This document shows, one piece after another, positions 5,528 through 7,293 of a stretch of 7,293 nucleotides of DNA. The notes under the pieces were generated by a model. That model made no database searches. It saw nothing but the letters and a program-made list of their open reading frames with translations, and was not told the origin of the DNA. Origin of the DNA: JADFXI01 sp050011415 (GTDB lineage: Bacteria > Nitrospirota > Thermodesulfovibrionia > Thermodesulfovibrionales > Dissulfurispiraceae); contig JBEKJD010000162.1 of the NCBI GenBank assembly GCA_050011415.1, forward strand, positions 1 to 7,293. The letters are read 5' to 3'. A program made the position numbers and the translations under genes. Within the stretch, counting starts at the first letter, position 1. Each line of letters opens with the position of its first letter.

Positions 5528-6781
5528 TTAATGCGATTCCTTGTAACCGAAGATGGGGAATATATGACTAAATACCCAGAAAAGAGCAAAAGGCATAAGA
5601 AATATACTTACAGCGCCGAAAAGGCCTTCTTTAAAGGTCTCCCAATCATGCGGTATTATCGGCAGATGATAATGCATGTATCCCAAAAAAGTCAGAGAGA
5701 AGGCCTGCCCACCTATAACAACATTGTATCGCATCATGAATACGCCGAAGAGCACCAGTAAAGAGCCGAGCACAGCCCTTCTCAACGTCATCTTCGGCAT
5801 CAGGAAGAGAATAAACGGCACAAGGTTGCCGAGCCCGTACTGGTAAACGAATATATTCTCAAAGTCCCTTCCATAAATGACACTCCTGAGGATATCCCAT
5901 GATTTCACAGCGGTATATCCCCTGAAGATAACATCCAACATCTCAAGGGTAATGGCTAAAATCAGAAAAAGCAGGAGGTATTTCGCGGTCATCTGTATCA
6001 CGTGTATCTCGACACTCTTCAGCTCTTCTTTGGTTTGAAAGCCTGCATAACCGGCTTTTTTGCGCGACACAAACAGCTTCCTCAGCTCCATGGCCACTAT
6101 GTAAGTGAGCATGCAAAGCGCAATCCCCGACACAATGGCAGACATGATGAATATAACAGGCATGAGCGGCGTCATCCAGAGGGCATTAGCCTTGACTGAG
6201 CCGAAAATGAAGCCGGCGTACCCGTGAAGGAAACAGGCAACAGGTATCCCGAATCCGGCGAGGAACTTAATTGCTTTTTCATCTCTCTTCAGGGCTTCCT
6301 CACTTATATCGTATACACCGAGAGTCAACGAACAGAAAATGAGGTACATAATCCATTCAAACAGGTTCTTGTCCTGCTTTTCTCTGAGGGCCAGAGACTT
6401 CTCGACAAAGTGCTTCCTGTATAAAAACCAAAGCTCCGATGCAACGATGGCGCCATAGGAGAAAAACACTATGCCGAAGGCGGCTATGGCGGATGTAAAA
6501 TGCGGGGTCATCATGACGTTGATACCCCTGAACGGGTGCTGGAGATGGAGAACGATGGGCATAGGCGCGGCAAAAAGAAGGGCAAAGGAAAAGACGAGTG
6601 CAAATCGCGCAATGTCTTTCAACTCTTTTATTCCGAAGACATGATAGAGAGAGGAAAGGACAAAAGCTCCTGCCACGAGTCCTGTCATAAAGGGGTACAT
6701 AACGATCTGAATGCTCCAGTAAATATACTCATTCGGAAGGACGAATAATTCCTTTAAGGTCCAGATTTCTCCATGAACCAT
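5528..6781 (-). CDS. NrfD/PsrC-type membrane subunit of a quinone-linked oxidoreductase
   Basis: A 417-residue integral membrane protein with about ten helices, without the C-terminal extension of the second NrfD protein in this cluster. Family features are the first helix region with FMTGLVAGAF (31-40), APMPIVLHLQHPFR (72-85) followed by MTPHFTSAIAAFG (91-103), and the C-terminal RYNVVIGGQ (351-359), which is characteristic of PsrC/HmcC-like NrfD proteins. It would bind quinone/quinol in the membrane and pair with the ferredoxin-like subunit encoded 2 nt upstream; its GGAGGT binding site (6791-6796, 9 nt before the ATG) lies inside the end of that gene, implying tight coupling. It is clearly a different subtype from the NrfD-CBS protein, so the two are not a simple tandem duplication. 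The direction of electron flow cannot be told from the sequence. Confidence 0.92.
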   Translation of the reverse strand: MVHGEIWTLKELFVLPNEYIYWSIQIVMYPFMTGLVAGAFVLSSLYHVFGIKELKDIARFALVFSFALLFAAPMPIVLHLQHPFRGINVMMTPHFTSAIAAFGIVFFSYGAIVASELWFLYRKHFVEKSLALREKQDKNLFEWIMYLIFCSLTLGVYDISEEALKRDEKAIKFLAGFGIPVACFLHGYAGFIFGSVKANALWMTPLMPVIFIMSAIVSGIALCMLTYIVAMELRKLFVSRKKAGYAGFQTKEELKSVEIHVIQMTAKYLLLFLILAITLEMLDVIFRGYTAVKSWDILRSVIYGRDFENIFVYQYGLGNLVPFILFLMPKMTLRRAVLGSLLVLFGVFMMRYNVVIGGQAFSLTFLGYMHYHLPIIPHDWETFKEGLFGAVSIFLMPFALFWVFSHIFPIFGYKESH

Positions 6782-6783
6782 GG

Positions 6784-7293
6784 CTATCTTACCTCCTCAT
6801 CCAGACCTATATAATAGACCTGCGGTTTAGTTCCGTATTCGCTCTTCAATATGCTTACCCTCTCTGTCGATATTATCTTTGTTACAGGGTCATTTGGGTC
6901 CTTGAGGTTTCCGATCATCCTGGCGCCGAAAGGACAGGCCTGCACGCATGCGGTTTTCAAACCCTTTGTTATCCTGTGATAACAGAAATTGCATTTCTCA
7001 GCCGTGTGATATTTGGGGTGGAAAAACCTGACCCCGTATGGGCACGCCATAATGCAGTACCCGCAGCCGATGCACCATGTCCTGTCTACGAGGACAACCC
7101 CGTCAGGCGCCTGATAGGTGGCGCCAACCGGGCATACCTGCACGCAGGGCGGGTTATCGCACTGGTTGCAGAGCTTGGGTACAAAGTATGCTTTCTTGAT
7201 ATCCTCATTCTTTATGTCCTGATAATTGCCTAACCCGAGATCGATCTTGTTTGTCGTGAAACCGTCACGCCCGCCTTTCGGCGTATCGGCGAA
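6784..7293 (-). CDS. [4Fe-4S] ferredoxin-like electron transfer subunit (PsrB/DmsB/NrfC type), 5' end outside the window
   Basis: The last 169 codons are visible and the frame is open through the window edge, so the N-terminus (probably the first cluster motif and any Tat signal) is missing. Numbering from the edge, twelve cysteines are present: CNQC-x4-C-x3-C at 42/45/50/54, CIGCGYCIMAC at 74/77/80/84, and CNFC-x11-C-x3-C at 101/104/116/120. These are three of the four cluster-ligand groups usual in this family, and the fourth group is probably completed by the missing part. The sequence DGVVLVDRTWCIGC and ACPYGVRF follow the family pattern closely. It ends 2 nt before the NrfD/PsrC-type gene, its expected membrane partner. 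A catalytic subunit, such as a molybdopterin oxidoreductase, or another cytochrome may lie just beyond the window. Confidence 0.93.
   Translation of the reverse strand, partial: FADTPKGGRDGFTTNKIDLGLGNYQDIKNEDIKKAYFVPKLCNQCDNPPCVQVCPVGATYQAPDGVVLVDRTWCIGCGYCIMACPYGVRFFHPKYHTAEKCNFCYHRITKGLKTACVQACPFGARMIGNLKDPNDPVTKIISTERVSILKSEYGTKPQVYYIGLDEEVR

Overview
The window reads as a bacterial chromosome segment in which every gene I can support lies on the minus strand, so transcription runs from high to low coordinates. The genes suggest an anaerobic or anaerobe-derived respiratory bacterium that uses multiheme cytochromes and quinone-linked iron-sulfur/NrfD modules. Nitrospirota or Desulfobacterota would fit, but this is inference from gene content and not a marker-based assignment.

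Region 1 (about 7293 to 4000, then down to 2328) is a redox gene cluster. In transcription order it has: a [4Fe-4S] ferredoxin-like subunit cut by the window edge; a 417-residue NrfD/PsrC-type membrane protein; a small secreted tetraheme cytochrome c; a Tat-exported protein with four [4Fe-4S] clusters (DsrO/HmcB/NrfC type); and a second NrfD/DsrP-type membrane protein with a C-terminal pair of CBS domains. This makes two FeS+NrfD electron-transfer modules flanking one periplasmic multiheme cytochrome. The likely job is electron transfer between the membrane quinone pool and a periplasmic partner. No catalytic subunit (for example a molybdopterin enzyme) is inside the window.

Region 2 (2225 to 1514) holds atpZ and atpI, the small accessory genes usually found in front of an F-type ATP synthase operon. 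Here they are followed by an unrecognised 42-codon hydrophobic ORF and then pgi, not by atpB/atpE. Region 3 (1508 to 180) is pgi, glucose-6-phosphate isomerase. Region 4 (1 to 179) is non-coding and contains a nested inverted-repeat element that looks like a MITE with REP-like hairpins inside.

The most unusual items are the NrfD-CBS fusion, which suggests adenine-nucleotide control of a quinone-linked membrane complex; the perfect 17-bp inverted repeat that covers the ribosome binding site of the tetraheme cytochrome and contains a promoter-like sequence in its loop and 5' arm; and the small membrane ORF squeezed between atpI and pgi. Gene spacing is tight in most places (2, 13 and 5 nt, plus a 29-bp overlap), consistent with one or two operons.
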